Part shown: piece by piece, positions 1-8,358 of the stretch
Layout of the letters: every line of letters begins with the position of its first letter
Numbering within the stretch: position 1 is the stretch's first letter
Notes under the pieces: generated by a model
Told to the model about the DNA's origin: nothing
The model's input: the letters and a program-made list of their open reading frames with translations, nothing else
Database searches by the model: none
Assembly: GCF_027489515.1 (NCBI RefSeq)
Contig: NZ_JAIXZS010000114.1
Location: 1-41,363 of the forward strand
DNA length: 41,363 nucleotides
DNA from: Novosphingobium sp.
GTDB taxonomy: Bacteria > Pseudomonadota > Alphaproteobacteria > Sphingomonadales > Sphingomonadaceae
Direction of reading: 5' to 3'
Position numbers and translations under genes: made by a program

Positions 1-269
1 AACCCGAACCCGAAGATCAGCCGAATGTGCTTTGCCCATGATCCACCTCCAATGAGGGTGAATCACAAATCACAAACAATGGGAATCCCACGATTCAGAT
101 TTTCCGCAGGACGCTCTAGATCGTTCTCCTCAGCCGCTGAAGCGCGAGGGATTCCTGCGACGTTGAAGATCTGCCTCATCCTGTTGGCTAGGCAGGAAGC
201 CAGCGTGGATGGCCAGAGTCTTATCTCATGATTTGCGGAATCGGGTCGTTGCGGCGACATCCCGCTGGC
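1..269. other. Left-edge region without a supportable gene
   Basis: I see no convincing gene here. Short open frames exist on both strands, but none has a ribosome binding site or a recognisable product. The base composition is less GC-rich than the rest of the window, and the stretch leads directly into a decayed transposase fragment, so it is probably the outer part of the same insertion-element debris. I could not identify terminal inverted repeats or a target duplication. Confidence 0.4.
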
Positions 270-493
270 CAAGATTCTGTCCTGAATCAGCGTCGGTCCT
301 GGTTCGACGGCCAGCTCGACCTCGATCCCGAGCGCCTCGTGTTCATTGACGAGACCTGGACCGCGACCAACACGACCCGCAGCCACGGGCGGTGCGCCAA
401 GGGTTGGTGCCTGAGGATGTGATAGCCCCACGGCCATCGCAAGACGACCACTCTGGTCGCTGGGCTGCGGATCACCGGCAGATTTGCCCGCTT
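270..493 (+). pseudogene. Decayed IS630-family transposase fragment
   Basis: The plus-strand translation contains a block typical of IS630-type DDE transposases: SWFDGQLDLDPERLVFIDETW, followed by an HGRCAKG-like stretch and then PHGHRKTTTLVAGLR. The FIDE aspartate belongs to the DDE catalytic triad in this family. Two adjacent in-frame stops (TGA TAG, 420-425) interrupt the frame exactly where the family has a glycine plus an aromatic residue, and homology continues in the same frame beyond them. The N-terminal helix-turn-helix part and the distal catalytic glutamate are missing. This is therefore a non-functional remnant, not an active element. The family assignment is from memory of conserved motifs. 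Confidence 0.7.
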
Positions 494-593
494 AGTGGGG
501 TTCAGAAGCAAGCATCAGCGTCCAAACCGGCATAGCAAATGGCGGATTTCTGCGGTTTTTTCAAGCTTTGGCGGGGTTTGGCGAATAAAGCGA

Positions 594-669
594 TGGTGCC
601 CGGGGACGGAGTCGAACCGCCGACACCGTGATTTTCAGTCACGTGCTCTACCAACTGAGCTACCCGGGC
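594..669 (-). tRNA. tRNA-Phe (anticodon GAA)
   Basis: The reverse complement folds into a complete 76-nt cloverleaf. The 7-bp acceptor stem pairs GCCCGGG with CCCGGGC. The D arm contains AGCTCAGTTGGTAGAGC. The anticodon stem CGTGA/TCACG encloses the loop CTGAAAA, giving anticodon GAA for phenylalanine. The T arm carries the usual TTCGA core. The discriminator A and the CCA tail are encoded in the DNA (594-597). It lies downstream of yacG in the same orientation. The decayed transposase sits on its 3' side, the usual side for insertions at tRNA genes. Confidence 0.97.
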
Positions 670-751
670 ATCGCCGTCGCGGAGGGCCGGCATGGCTCGT
701 CCGCGCGTTGGAAGCGCGCCTATGGCGAAGCCGTTCGGGGTTGTCCAGCCC

Positions 752-958
752 CTAGTTGCCGAAATCGCCCGCTTCGGGATCGCCTTCGGGGTCCACCACT
801 GGCCCGGGCAAGGTGTAACCCTCTTCCAGCCAGTTGACGAGGTCGCGGTCGCGGCAGCGCGATGAGCAGAACGGCGTGAATTCGGCGACACGCGGCTTGC
901 GGCAGATGGGGCAGCGGCGAACAGAAGGTCCGGAATGGGGGGCGGGAGTCTGGCTCAT
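752..958 (-). CDS. yacG: DNA gyrase inhibitor / zinc-binding protein YacG
   Basis: A 68-residue protein with one compact zinc-binding site, CPIC near residue 16 and CSSRC near residue 31 (C-x2-C-x11-C-x3-C). It then has the family signature RDRDLVNWLEEGY and an acidic tail. YacG proteins bind zinc and in Escherichia coli inhibit DNA gyrase; that function is known for the family and not shown here. The start at 958 was chosen because its ATG overlaps the TGA of the upstream RNase E/G-like gene (ATGA), indicating translational coupling. The longer open frame upstream lies inside that gene. The loop between the two cysteine pairs is shorter than in E. coli as I remember it. Confidence 0.9.
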   Translation of the reverse strand: MSQTPAPHSGPSVRRCPICRKPRVAEFTPFCSSRCRDRDLVNWLEEGYTLPGPVVDPEGDPEAGDFGN

Positions 959-1953
959 GCTGCAATCGCCTGCGCGAAGGTCGCGCCCAGCGCAAGTCCT
1001 GCGTCCTCGTGCCACTGGATGCGGCGGCCGGTGCGGCGGGCAAGCTCTGCTTCCCATTCGGCCCGCATCGCGCGGCGGGCCGCGGGGTGCGCGGTCAGCA
1101 GCAGCGTGCCAGGCTCTGCTACCCGCTCTGCGAGACGCAGCAATCTGCGCGCGGCAGCGGCGGCAGGTGCGCGGGCGAAGCGGGCGATCAGCGAGGGCCG
1201 TTCGAGCCGCGATACGAGTTGCACGAAGCCGAAGCCGTTCATGCCCGTGCGCTCGCCCTGCCAGCCCGCCGCGGCAAGGGCTTCCGCCAGCGCTTCGTCC
1301 ACCGTTCGGCGCTGTGCCTTCTCGGCAAGCGAGGGAAAATCGATCCCTACCGATCCGCCAAGATCAAAGCGCCGCAACGCCGCCGCGATGGCCGGCACCG
1401 CCGCCAGCGCCAGCGCCGGGAGCGGTGGCGGGCCGTCCACATCGATGAGGGTCATCGCCGGGGTCGGGCTGATAACAAGGCTGCCTCCGGCGAAGGCGAC
1501 TTCACCGGTCAGCGCTTCCACGACAAGATCGTCCCACCCCGCCTCGGCAAACGCGCGTCCATGCACTGGCACGCAGCGCACCGGATAAGGACCGCCAGCG
1601 AGCTCTTCCCGCAGCGACAGCGCCGGACGCGGCGCCTCTCCCGGCGCGGCCGGGCGGACTTGCGGCAATTTGGTGCGGCCCTTCTCGGCAATGGCGCAGC
1701 GCGTCACGCGGACAAGCACCGCCTGCCCCTCAGTCAGCTTCGGATCGAACCCCTCGCCCAGCGCCTCGCTGCCATCAGGCAGGCGTACCACCGCGCGGCG
1801 GGTGCCCGGAATGCGCGCTCCCAGCCGCGCTTCGACGACGGCGCCCGCGCGCCACGGCTCGTCCCACACGATGCGCGCCGCCACGATCGCGCTCTGCTCG
1901 ACGAGGATCGCGCGCTCCTCGCCGATGCCATCCTCAACCAGCCACTCGGCCAT
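955..1953 (-). CDS. Short ribonuclease E/G family protein
   Basis: A 332-residue protein resembling the catalytic core of RNase E/G. The N-terminal third looks like an S1-type RNA-binding fold followed by a variable region. The two blocks that carry metal-binding aspartates in RNase E are visible: MTLIDVDG near residue 168 and GSVGIDFPSL near residue 202. The C-terminal part has the LARRTGRRIQW type of sequence seen in small alphaproteobacterial members. It is much shorter than RNase E (about 1000 residues) and RNase G (about 490). I see no CPxCxG zinc-link, so tetramer formation as in RNase E is doubtful. It starts one nucleotide after maf ends and overlaps yacG by 4 nt, so these genes form an operon. 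Its RNA targets cannot be read from the sequence. Confidence 0.82.
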   Translation of the reverse strand: MAEWLVEDGIGEERAILVEQSAIVAARIVWDEPWRAGAVVEARLGARIPGTRRAVVRLPDGSEALGEGFDPKLTEGQAVLVRVTRCAIAEKGRTKLPQVRPAAPGEAPRPALSLREELAGGPYPVRCVPVHGRAFAEAGWDDLVVEALTGEVAFAGGSLVISPTPAMTLIDVDGPPPLPALALAAVPAIAAALRRFDLGGSVGIDFPSLAEKAQRRTVDEALAEALAAAGWQGERTGMNGFGFVQLVSRLERPSLIARFARAPAAAAARRLLRLAERVAEPGTLLLTAHPAARRAMRAEWEAELARRTGRRIQWHEDAGLALGATFAQAIAA

Positions 1954-1954
1954 A

Positions 1955-2557
1955 TCAGGCGATCTTCAGACCCGCCGCGCGCAGCAGGCGGCGCGTCTCG
2001 AACAGTGGCAGGCCGACAACGCCCGAATGGCTTCCCGATAGCCACAGGCAAAAGCCCTCGGCGCTGCCCTGGATGGCATAGCCGCCCGCCTTTCCGTGCC
2101 ACTCGCCCCCGGCGATATAGGCCTCGATCTCTGCGGGCTCGAGCCGCTTGAAGCGCAGCACCGTCTCGCTCATTGCCTCGCGCAGTGTTCCGTCAGGCGT
2201 CAGCACCGCGATGGCCGAGAACACCCGGTGCCGGCGCCCCGAAAGCAGCGCGAGGCAGCGGCGGGCCGTCTGCTCATCCTCGGCCTTGGGCAGGATGCGC
2301 CGCCCCACACCGACCACGGTATCGCCGGCAAGGATCACGCCCCCCGGCGCCAGCGCCGCCGCAGCGCGCGCCTTTCCGGCGGCAAGACGCGCGGCATGCT
2401 CGCGCGGCTGTTCGCCGGGCAGCGGCGTTTCGTCGATATCGGTGGCGAGAATGCGCGGGTCGGCAAGGCCAAGCCGGGCCAGAAGTTCCCGGCGCCGGGG
2501 GCTGGCCGAGGCCAGCACGAGCTCTTGAGTCCCGGATACAGGCGGCACGGCCATCAC
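1955..2557 (-). CDS. maf: Maf-like nucleoside triphosphate pyrophosphatase
   Basis: A 200-residue protein with the Maf signature near the N-terminus, LVLASASPRRRELLARLG. It also has ILAGDTVVGVG, with the catalytic aspartate, and the family's C-terminal GKAGGYAIQGSAEGF. Maf proteins hydrolyse non-canonical or modified nucleoside triphosphates to monophosphates plus pyrophosphate, and some members influence septum formation. The length is normal for the family. ATG codons at 2557 and 2554 are adjacent, so the exact start is uncertain by one codon. The gene lies 26 nt after infA and is separated by one base from the RNase E/G-like gene. This infA-maf-RNase-yacG order is common in alphaproteobacteria. 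Confidence 0.92.
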   Translation of the reverse strand: MMAVPPVSGTQELVLASASPRRRELLARLGLADPRILATDIDETPLPGEQPREHAARLAAGKARAAAALAPGGVILAGDTVVGVGRRILPKAEDEQTARRCLALLSGRRHRVFSAIAVLTPDGTLREAMSETVLRFKRLEPAEIEAYIAGGEWHGKAGGYAIQGSAEGFCLWLSGSHSGVVGLPLFETRRLLRAAGLKIA

Positions 2558-2583
2558 ACCGCAGCCATCACTGCCGGGTGCCG

Positions 2584-2829
2584 TTAGAACTGGCCGGGCC
2601 CTGAACGACCGGGCATGAAGCGGTAGGTGATGCGGCCCTTGGTCAGATCATAGGGCGTCAGTTCGACCAGCACCTCGTCGCCCACCAGCACGCGGATACG
2701 ATTCTTGCGCATCTTGCCGGCGGTGTGGCCAAGGATCTCGTGCTCGTTCTCAAGCTTCACGCGGAACATCGCGTTGGGCAGGAGTTCGACCACCTGGCCG
2801 CGCATCTCGAGGAGTTCTTCTTTCGCCAT
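2584..2829 (-). CDS. infA: Translation initiation factor IF-1
   Basis: An 81-residue single OB-fold protein. It is nearly colinear with IF-1 throughout: MAKEELLEMRGQVVELLPN, FRVKLENEHEILGHTAGKMRKNRIRV, then the ITYRF end. IF-1 binds the A site of the 30S subunit and helps IF-2 and IF-3 select the initiator tRNA. The start at 2829 is the conserved MAKEE methionine; an upstream in-frame methionine would add 13 residues not found in the family. The C-terminal extension PGRSGPGQF is a little longer than in E. coli. It is the first gene of a minus-strand operon with maf, the RNase E/G-like gene and yacG. Confidence 0.97.
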   Translation of the reverse strand: MAKEELLEMRGQVVELLPNAMFRVKLENEHEILGHTAGKMRKNRIRVLVGDEVLVELTPYDLTKGRITYRFMPGRSGPGQF

Positions 2830-3071
2830 AGGCGGGGTCGATTGCCTTTTCGTGGGTGAAAATTGCACGCATTGCGGGCGCAGACGCGCCCATGGGCGGC
2901 GCGCATAGCGACTTGCGGCGCAAAAGGAAAGCGGGAAGCCGTTTGTTGCACTGCGACAAATTGATACGAAAGGGTCATTGTCGGACGAGCATACCCCGCC
3001 CTACCAGCGGCACGGGGGCAGCAACCTCGCGCTGGGCAGCATTGCCTGGCCAGCCAACAGGAACCTGAGCG

Positions 3072-5651
3072 ATGGTACTGCCAGATCGCGCCGCAGCCAT
3101 GGCGCTGCTCGTGTTGACACCGCTTCCGGCGGCCGCTGCACCGCAGACTGCGGCGCCGCCGGCCGCCGAACTGCCGACTGCCGAACCGCCGACTGCCGAA
3201 CAGAATGCCGCACCTGCCCCCGCCGCCGCTCCCGAGCCGGAAACGTCTGATCCGGACGGCGATATTGTCGTTGTGGCGACGCGTGTGCGCGGCGAGGTCG
3301 AAACCGCGGTGCCGCCGATCATCACGCTCAGCGAGGACGACATTGCGGCCTATGGTGCAGGCTCGCTCCAGTCGCTGCTCACCGCGCTTGCCCCGCAGAC
3401 CGGTTCCGGCCGCGGCCGCGGCGACGGCGCGCCATCGGTCCTGCTCAACGGCCTGCGCATCGCCAGCTTCCGCGAGATCCGTTCGATCCCGCCCGAGGCA
3501 ATCCGCCGCGTCGAAGTCCTGCCTGAAGAAGTCGCGCTCAAATATGGCTTCCGCCCCGACCAGCGCGTCGTCAACTTCATCCTCAAGGACAAGTTCCGCA
3601 GCTTCGGCAGCGAAACCGAAGCAAAGCTCCCCGGCGCGGGCGGCTTCAGCGATCTCAGCCAGGAAGCAACGCTCACGCGCATCGAGAAGGCAAGCCGCCT
3701 CAACCTGACGGGCACGATCGAGCGCCGCTCGCCGCTGACTGAAGCCGAGCGCGGCATCGTCCAGCCTTCTGCCAGCGGCGCGGCCACCGTCTCCACCGAT
3801 CCGAAGCAGGGCGATTACCGCACGCTGCTTGCCGATGCGCGCAGCGCAGTGCTCAATGGCACCTGGGCCAAATCGCTCGGTACCGGGGCCTCGCTCACGC
3901 TCAATGGCCTTGTTCAGCGCAATGACAACCGCAGCCTCAACGGGCTCAATACAATTGTCCTCGCTGCGCCCGATGGCAGCCTGACCCAGCGCGCGACGCT
4001 GCTGCCTGCTCCGCTCGCCAGCCGGACCGTCGCCGATACCGTCTCGGCGGGCGCGACGCTCAATCTGCCGCTCGGCGCATGGCAGCTTGCGTGGACGGCA
4101 GACGGCAGCCATGTCGCCACCACCACCACGATCGACGCGCGCGCCGACCTCTCCGGCCTGCAGAGCCTTGTCGATCAGGGCGCGCTCTCGCCCTTCGGCA
4201 GCCTGCCCGCCGACGCGATCCTTCCCGCCCCGCAAGGCATCGCACGCAGCAAATCCGATACCGCGACAACGCTTGCTACCGTGACCGGATCGCCGCTGCG
4301 GCTGCCCGGCGGGCAGACCGCGCTCACGCTCAAGGCCGGGTTTGCCTACAACGGCCTCCGCTCCTCGGATTCGCGCCAGCTCGGCGCCCCCGCAGACCTC
4401 AAGCGGGGTGATGCGCAGGCGGGCTTCAGCCTCGATCTGCCGATCACCAGCCGCCGGGAAGGCTTCGGGGGCAAACTCGGCGACATCTCGCTGAACTTCA
4501 ACGGCGAGGCGCACACCGTTTCCGACTTCGGCGGCCTTACCGCGTGGGGCGCGGGGATCACCTGGGGCGTAACCCCGAAGCTGACCTTCGCCGCCAACTA
4601 CATCACCAGCCAGAAGGCGCCCGGCCTTGCCGATCTCGGCGCACCGGTCACCGTGACCACCGGCGTTGCGCTCTATGATTTCACGCGCGGAGAAAGCGTG
4701 CTCGCCACCGTCATTACCGGCGGCAATCCGGCGCTCGTGAAAGAGCGCCAGCGCGACATCAAGCTTTCGGCGAACTGGGACCTTCCCATCGGCAAGGAAT
4801 CCGCGCTGCTGGTCGAGTACTTCCGCAACCGCTCGCAGGGCACGACCAACGCGTTCCCGCTGCTCACGCCTGATGTCGAGGCCGCGTTTCCCGGCCGCGT
4901 CACCCGCGATGCTTCGGGCCGCATCGTCAGCGTCGACCAGCGCGCGGTGACCTTTGCCGAAACCACCGGCTCGCGGTTGCGCGCCAGCCTCAATTTCGGG
5001 GGACCGTTCGGCAAGCCCGATCCCAATGCGCGGCGCGGCGCCTTTGCCGGGATGCGCAGGCCTGGCGGTGGGGGCCCCGGCGGCAGCGGCCCCAGCGGCG
5101 GCGCTCGCCCAGCTGGCGGCGGTAGTGGTGGCCGCGGGCCCGGCGCCGACGGGCGCGGCCACTGGAACCTTAGCCTCGCCTATACGCAGGAACTCGACGA
5201 GACCGCGCGGATCGTGCCCGGCGGGCGCGTGCTCGATCTGCTCGGCGGCGATGCGCTTTCCGGCGCGGGGATCGCCCGGAGCAGCGCCACGCTCGAAGGC
5301 GGCGGCTTCTATCGCGGCTTCGGCCTGCGCGTGTCAGGCACCTATGCCAGCGGCACGCGGGTCGATGGTGCGCAAGCGAGTAGCGGGGGCATTCCGGGTG
5401 CCAGCCGTCTCGATTTCGGCGCGCTGGCAACGTTCAATCTGCGCGGCTTCATCGATCTCGGCCGCATGCAGAAGCTCACGACGCGGGCGCCGTTCTTCAA
5501 GGGCACGCGCATCGCGCTAGGGGTGAACAACCTGTTCGATGCCGTCCAGAAGGTCACCGATCAGACCGGCGCCACTCCGCTGCGCTACCAGCGCGGCTAC
5601 CTCAATCCGGAGGGCCGGGTCTTCAGCATCGAACTGCGCAAGCAGTTCTGA
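3072..5651 (+). CDS. TonB-dependent outer-membrane receptor
   Basis: An 859-residue protein. A hydrophobic signal peptide (about residues 1-23) is followed by an Ala/Pro/Glu-rich linker with a short repeated PTAEP unit. A TonB-box-like stretch DGDIVVVATR follows, then a plug domain (about 75-170) containing SVLLNGLRIASFREIRSIPP and EVLPEEVALKYGF. The remainder alternates like an outer-membrane beta-barrel and ends in phenylalanine (ELRKQF), as barrels recognised by the BAM machinery do. A glycine-rich insertion lies around residues 665-698, which is odd within a barrel. An AGGA sequence precedes the ATG. It is a single-gene unit with no adjacent transporter or enzyme, so the substrate is unknown. 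Its 3' end faces the PilZ gene 9 nt away. Confidence 0.88.
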   Translation: MVLPDRAAAMALLVLTPLPAAAAPQTAAPPAAELPTAEPPTAEQNAAPAPAAAPEPETSDPDGDIVVVATRVRGEVETAVPPIITLSEDDIAAYGAGSLQSLLTALAPQTGSGRGRGDGAPSVLLNGLRIASFREIRSIPPEAIRRVEVLPEEVALKYGFRPDQRVVNFILKDKFRSFGSETEAKLPGAGGFSDLSQEATLTRIEKASRLNLTGTIERRSPLTEAERGIVQPSASGAATVSTDPKQGDYRTLLADARSAVLNGTWAKSLGTGASLTLNGLVQRNDNRSLNGLNTIVLAAPDGSLTQRATLLPAPLASRTVADTVSAGATLNLPLGAWQLAWTADGSHVATTTTIDARADLSGLQSLVDQGALSPFGSLPADAILPAPQGIARSKSDTATTLATVTGSPLRLPGGQTALTLKAGFAYNGLRSSDSRQLGAPADLKRGDAQAGFSLDLPITSRREGFGGKLGDISLNFNGEAHTVSDFGGLTAWGAGITWGVTPKLTFAANYITSQKAPGLADLGAPVTVTTGVALYDFTRGESVLATVITGGNPALVKERQRDIKLSANWDLPIGKESALLVEYFRNRSQGTTNAFPLLTPDVEAAFPGRVTRDASGRIVSVDQRAVTFAETTGSRLRASLNFGGPFGKPDPNARRGAFAGMRRPGGGGPGGSGPSGGARPAGGGSGGRGPGADGRGHWNLSLAYTQELDETARIVPGGRVLDLLGGDALSGAGIARSSATLEGGGFYRGFGLRVSGTYASGTRVDGAQASSGGIPGASRLDFGALATFNLRGFIDLGRMQKLTTRAPFFKGTRIALGVNNLFDAVQKVTDQTGATPLRYQRGYLNPEGRVFSIELRKQF

Positions 5652-5660
5652 TCGCCGGCT

Positions 5661-6071
5661 TCAGCTGAAGCGCTTTGCCCGCGGCATGCCTTGCACGAAA
5701 ATGCGCGCGTTGCGGCGCTGGATCGCGCGCTCGTGATCAACATAGGCATCGGCGAAATGGCGCACGTTGACCACATCGTGAAGCGCCAGCGGTTCCTCGA
5801 ACAGGATGCCGAACCGCGCGCCCTGCGACCAGACGACGTTGCCGAAGACCTCCAGCGACTTGGCGCGCAGGACGACGCCCGCGCCGGGGCTCGGCAGCTT
5901 CGCGGCAATCGTCACCCGCGCACCGGACTGTGAAAGATCGTCGAGCAGGCAATTCTCCAGCCCATGGATCAGCAGGACCTGCGCCGGAATGTAGAGCCGC
6001 ACGCGGGGGGTCGCGCGGCGCCCGGTGATCCGGGGCATGGGGACGATCGGCTGGGAGCAATGGGCGGACAT
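5661..6071 (-). CDS. PilZ domain protein (predicted c-di-GMP receptor)
   Basis: A 136-residue protein. The N-terminal part carries the two PilZ binding motifs: an RxxxR motif in ITGRRATPRVRL and DLSQSG (DxSxxG) about 30 residues later. These contact cyclic di-GMP in PilZ proteins, and both are intact, so binding is expected. No other domain is visible, so it is probably a stand-alone receptor that changes a partner's activity. The start at 6071 (MSAHCSQ) was chosen because the longer frame runs into a low-complexity region without homology. It is transcribed divergently from uvrC and converges on the TonB receptor. A GGDEF protein at 35438 could supply the ligand, but nothing links the two genes directly. 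Confidence 0.85.
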   Translation of the reverse strand: MSAHCSQPIVPMPRITGRRATPRVRLYIPAQVLLIHGLENCLLDDLSQSGARVTIAAKLPSPGAGVVLRAKSLEVFGNVVWSQGARFGILFEEPLALHDVVNVRHFADAYVDHERAIQRRNARIFVQGMPRAKRFS

Positions 6072-6225
6072 GACCCGTACACACGTGCGCCCGCACCCTT
6101 TAACCGACCATCGCGATGACCCTAGCGGGATTCCCCTAGAGGCTGGAGAAACCCGACCGCCACGCGGGGATATCTGCCCGCCGCCCCTCCCCAAGCCGCG
6201 CAGGAGCGACTATCTCGAACCCGCC

Positions 6226-8205
6226 ATGGCGCGCCGCGATCCCCCTCTTCCGCCCGAACACCATTCCGGCCCGCAAGTGCCGGAGCCGCTGCTCCCGCAG
6301 GCTTCGGAGCGGTTCAACGAGGACAAGGCGACCTACACCGTCCGCGGGTCCGACCAGCCCGATATCGAGCGCGGTGTCGCCACGATCCGCGAAGTCGTCG
6401 CCACGCTCAAGCCCAAGCCCGGCGTCTACCGCATGCACGATGCGCGCGGCGATGTGCTCTATGTCGGCAAGGCGCGCGCGCTCAGGAACCGCGTCGCCAA
6501 TTATACGCAGGTCGATCGGCTGCCCCAGCGGCTCAAGCGCATGGTCAGCCAGACGCGCTCGATGACCATCGTGACCACCAATTCCGAAGCCGAGGCGCTG
6601 CTGCTCGAAGCGCAGCTGATCAAGCGCTACCGCCCGCCCTACAACGTGCTGCTGCGCGACGACAAATCGTTCCCGTTCATCCTGCTGCGCGCCGATCACG
6701 CCTTTCCGCGCATCCAGAAGCACCGCGGCGCGCGCCGCGCCAAGGGCAACTATTATGGCCCCTTCGCCAGCGCCGGCTCGGTGAACACCACGATCAACGC
6801 GCTGCAGAAGCTGTTCCTGCTGAGGAGCTGCAACGATGGCTACATGTCGCGCCGCGACCGGCCCTGCCTGCTCTACCAGATCAAGCGCTGCTCGGCCCCC
6901 TGCGTCGACCGGATCAGCGAGGAGGACTACGCCGAGCTCGTGCGTCAGGCGAAGGACTTCCTTGGCGGCAAATCGGGCGCGGTGCAAAAGGAAATCGAGG
7001 CGCAGATGACCGAGGCCGCCGAAGCGCTCGATTATGAGCGCGCGGCCATGCTGCGCGATCGCCTCCGCGCCGCCACCTTCATCCAGGGCAGCCAGGCGGT
7101 GAATGCCGAAGGCGTGGGCAATGCGGACGTGTTCGCCATGGCCAGCAAGGGCGGGCAGATCGGCATCCAGGCCTTCTTCATCCGCGGCGGCCAGAACTGG
7201 GGCCACCGCGCCTTCTTCCCCGGCCATACCGAGGGGCTCGAAGAGCACGAAGTCATGACCAGCTTCCTCGCCCAGTTCTACGAGGAAGTGCCTCCGCCGC
7301 GCCTGATCCTTGTCGACCGCGACCTGCCCGAAGCCGATCTCCTGGCCGAAGCGCTCTACCCCGCCGCCGGTGGCAAGGTCGAAATTTCGGTCCCGCAGCG
7401 CGGCGACCGTCGGCGCCTGATGGAGCAGGCCCAGCGCAACGCGGTCGAGGCGCTCGATCGCCGCATGGCCGAAAGCGGCACCAAGGCGCGCACCTGGCGC
7501 GAGATGGCCGAATTCCTCGAACTCGGCGAAGCCCCGCAGCGCGTCGAAGTCTACGACAACTCGCACGTACAGGGCGCGCATGCGCTCGGCGCGATGATCG
7601 TTGCAGGGCCGGAAGGCTTCCTCACCGGCCAGTACCGCAAGTGGAACATCAAGACCGCGCAGACCAACGATGATTTCGGCATGATGCGCGAGGTGTTCCA
7701 GCGCCGCTTCGCAAAAGCGCAGGACGACGACCCGGATCGCGAGGCCGGCACATGGCCCGATCTCGTCCTGATCGACGGCGGCAAGGGGCAACTGTCCGCC
7801 GCGCGCGAGACGCTCGAAGCCATGGGCATCGAGGACGTCACCCTCATCGGCATTGCCAAGGGCCCGCACCACGGGCGCGAGGGGCGCGAGGTGTTCCACT
7901 TCATGGACGGGCGCGAGAAGATGCTCCCGGTCAATTCGCCGGTGCTGTTCCATCTCCAGCGCCTGCGCGATGAGGTCCACCGCTTCGCCATCGGCGCCCA
8001 CCGCGCCAAGCGCAGCCGCGCGATCACCGCCAGCCCGCTCGATGAAGTCCCCGGCATCGGCCCGGCGCGCAAGCGCGCGCTGCTGCTCCACTTCGGCACC
8101 GCCAGCAAGGTCCGCGCAGCCAGCCTCGAAGACCTCCAGCGCGCGCCCGGCGTCAGCGCGACAGTCGCGCAGGCGGTCTACGATTTCTACCATCCAGGCG
8201 CCTGA
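6226..8205 (+). CDS. uvrC: Excinuclease ABC subunit C
   Basis: A 659-residue UvrC, the subunit that makes both incisions in nucleotide excision repair. It has an N-terminal GIY-YIG nuclease domain (GVYRMHDARGDVLYVGKA, about residues 66-85). A UVR segment that contacts UvrB follows near 262-285 (ALDYERAAMLRDRL). The C-terminal RNase H-like endonuclease domain has VYDNSHVQG and LIDGGKGQ. Tandem helix-hairpin-helix motifs lie near the end (DEVPGIGPARKRALL). The start at 6226 is preferred because the longer frame overlaps the divergent PilZ gene and encodes a proline/arginine-rich stretch. An AGGAG lies about 19 nt upstream, which is rather far, so initiation is not certain. About 35 residues precede the conserved region, a slight N-terminal extension. 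Confidence 0.96.
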   Translation: MARRDPPLPPEHHSGPQVPEPLLPQASERFNEDKATYTVRGSDQPDIERGVATIREVVATLKPKPGVYRMHDARGDVLYVGKARALRNRVANYTQVDRLPQRLKRMVSQTRSMTIVTTNSEAEALLLEAQLIKRYRPPYNVLLRDDKSFPFILLRADHAFPRIQKHRGARRAKGNYYGPFASAGSVNTTINALQKLFLLRSCNDGYMSRRDRPCLLYQIKRCSAPCVDRISEEDYAELVRQAKDFLGGKSGAVQKEIEAQMTEAAEALDYERAAMLRDRLRAATFIQGSQAVNAEGVGNADVFAMASKGGQIGIQAFFIRGGQNWGHRAFFPGHTEGLEEHEVMTSFLAQFYEEVPPPRLILVDRDLPEADLLAEALYPAAGGKVEISVPQRGDRRRLMEQAQRNAVEALDRRMAESGTKARTWREMAEFLELGEAPQRVEVYDNSHVQGAHALGAMIVAGPEGFLTGQYRKWNIKTAQTNDDFGMMREVFQRRFAKAQDDDPDREAGTWPDLVLIDGGKGQLSAARETLEAMGIEDVTLIGIAKGPHHGREGREVFHFMDGREKMLPVNSPVLFHLQRLRDEVHRFAIGAHRAKRSRAITASPLDEVPGIGPARKRALLLHFGTASKVRAASLEDLQRAPGVSATVAQAVYDFYHPGA

Positions 8206-8358
8206 TTTTCGTCACAATTCAGTCAATTATTCCAACCGGATAAGGACAGGTACGCAGGCGCTGCTTGAGCCGATTTCCACCTCGTTCCGCCATACCGTCC
8301 GCCATGGCCGCTTCCCCCCGCGAGGTGGCCGCGACAAGGGCAGAACGGGAGGCGCGAC

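Noticed and set aside
2757..5162. An 801-residue open frame on the minus strand
   Set aside because: It lies antisense to the TonB receptor and then reads through infA in another frame. Its composition is Ala/Gly/Arg-rich with no domain, as expected for a shadow in high-GC DNA.
5658..5671. Perfect palindrome GCTTCAGCTGAAGC at the ends of the TonB receptor and PilZ genes
   Set aside because: It lies at the PilZ stop codon and partly in its coding region, and has no T-run. It may be chance or a weak bidirectional terminator, so it was not listed.
6025..6225. Longer UvrC start
   Set aside because: It overlaps the divergent PilZ gene and adds low-complexity residues absent from UvrC proteins.
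6136..8193. A 685-residue minus-strand open frame
   Set aside because: Antisense shadow of uvrC with no domain or ribosome site.
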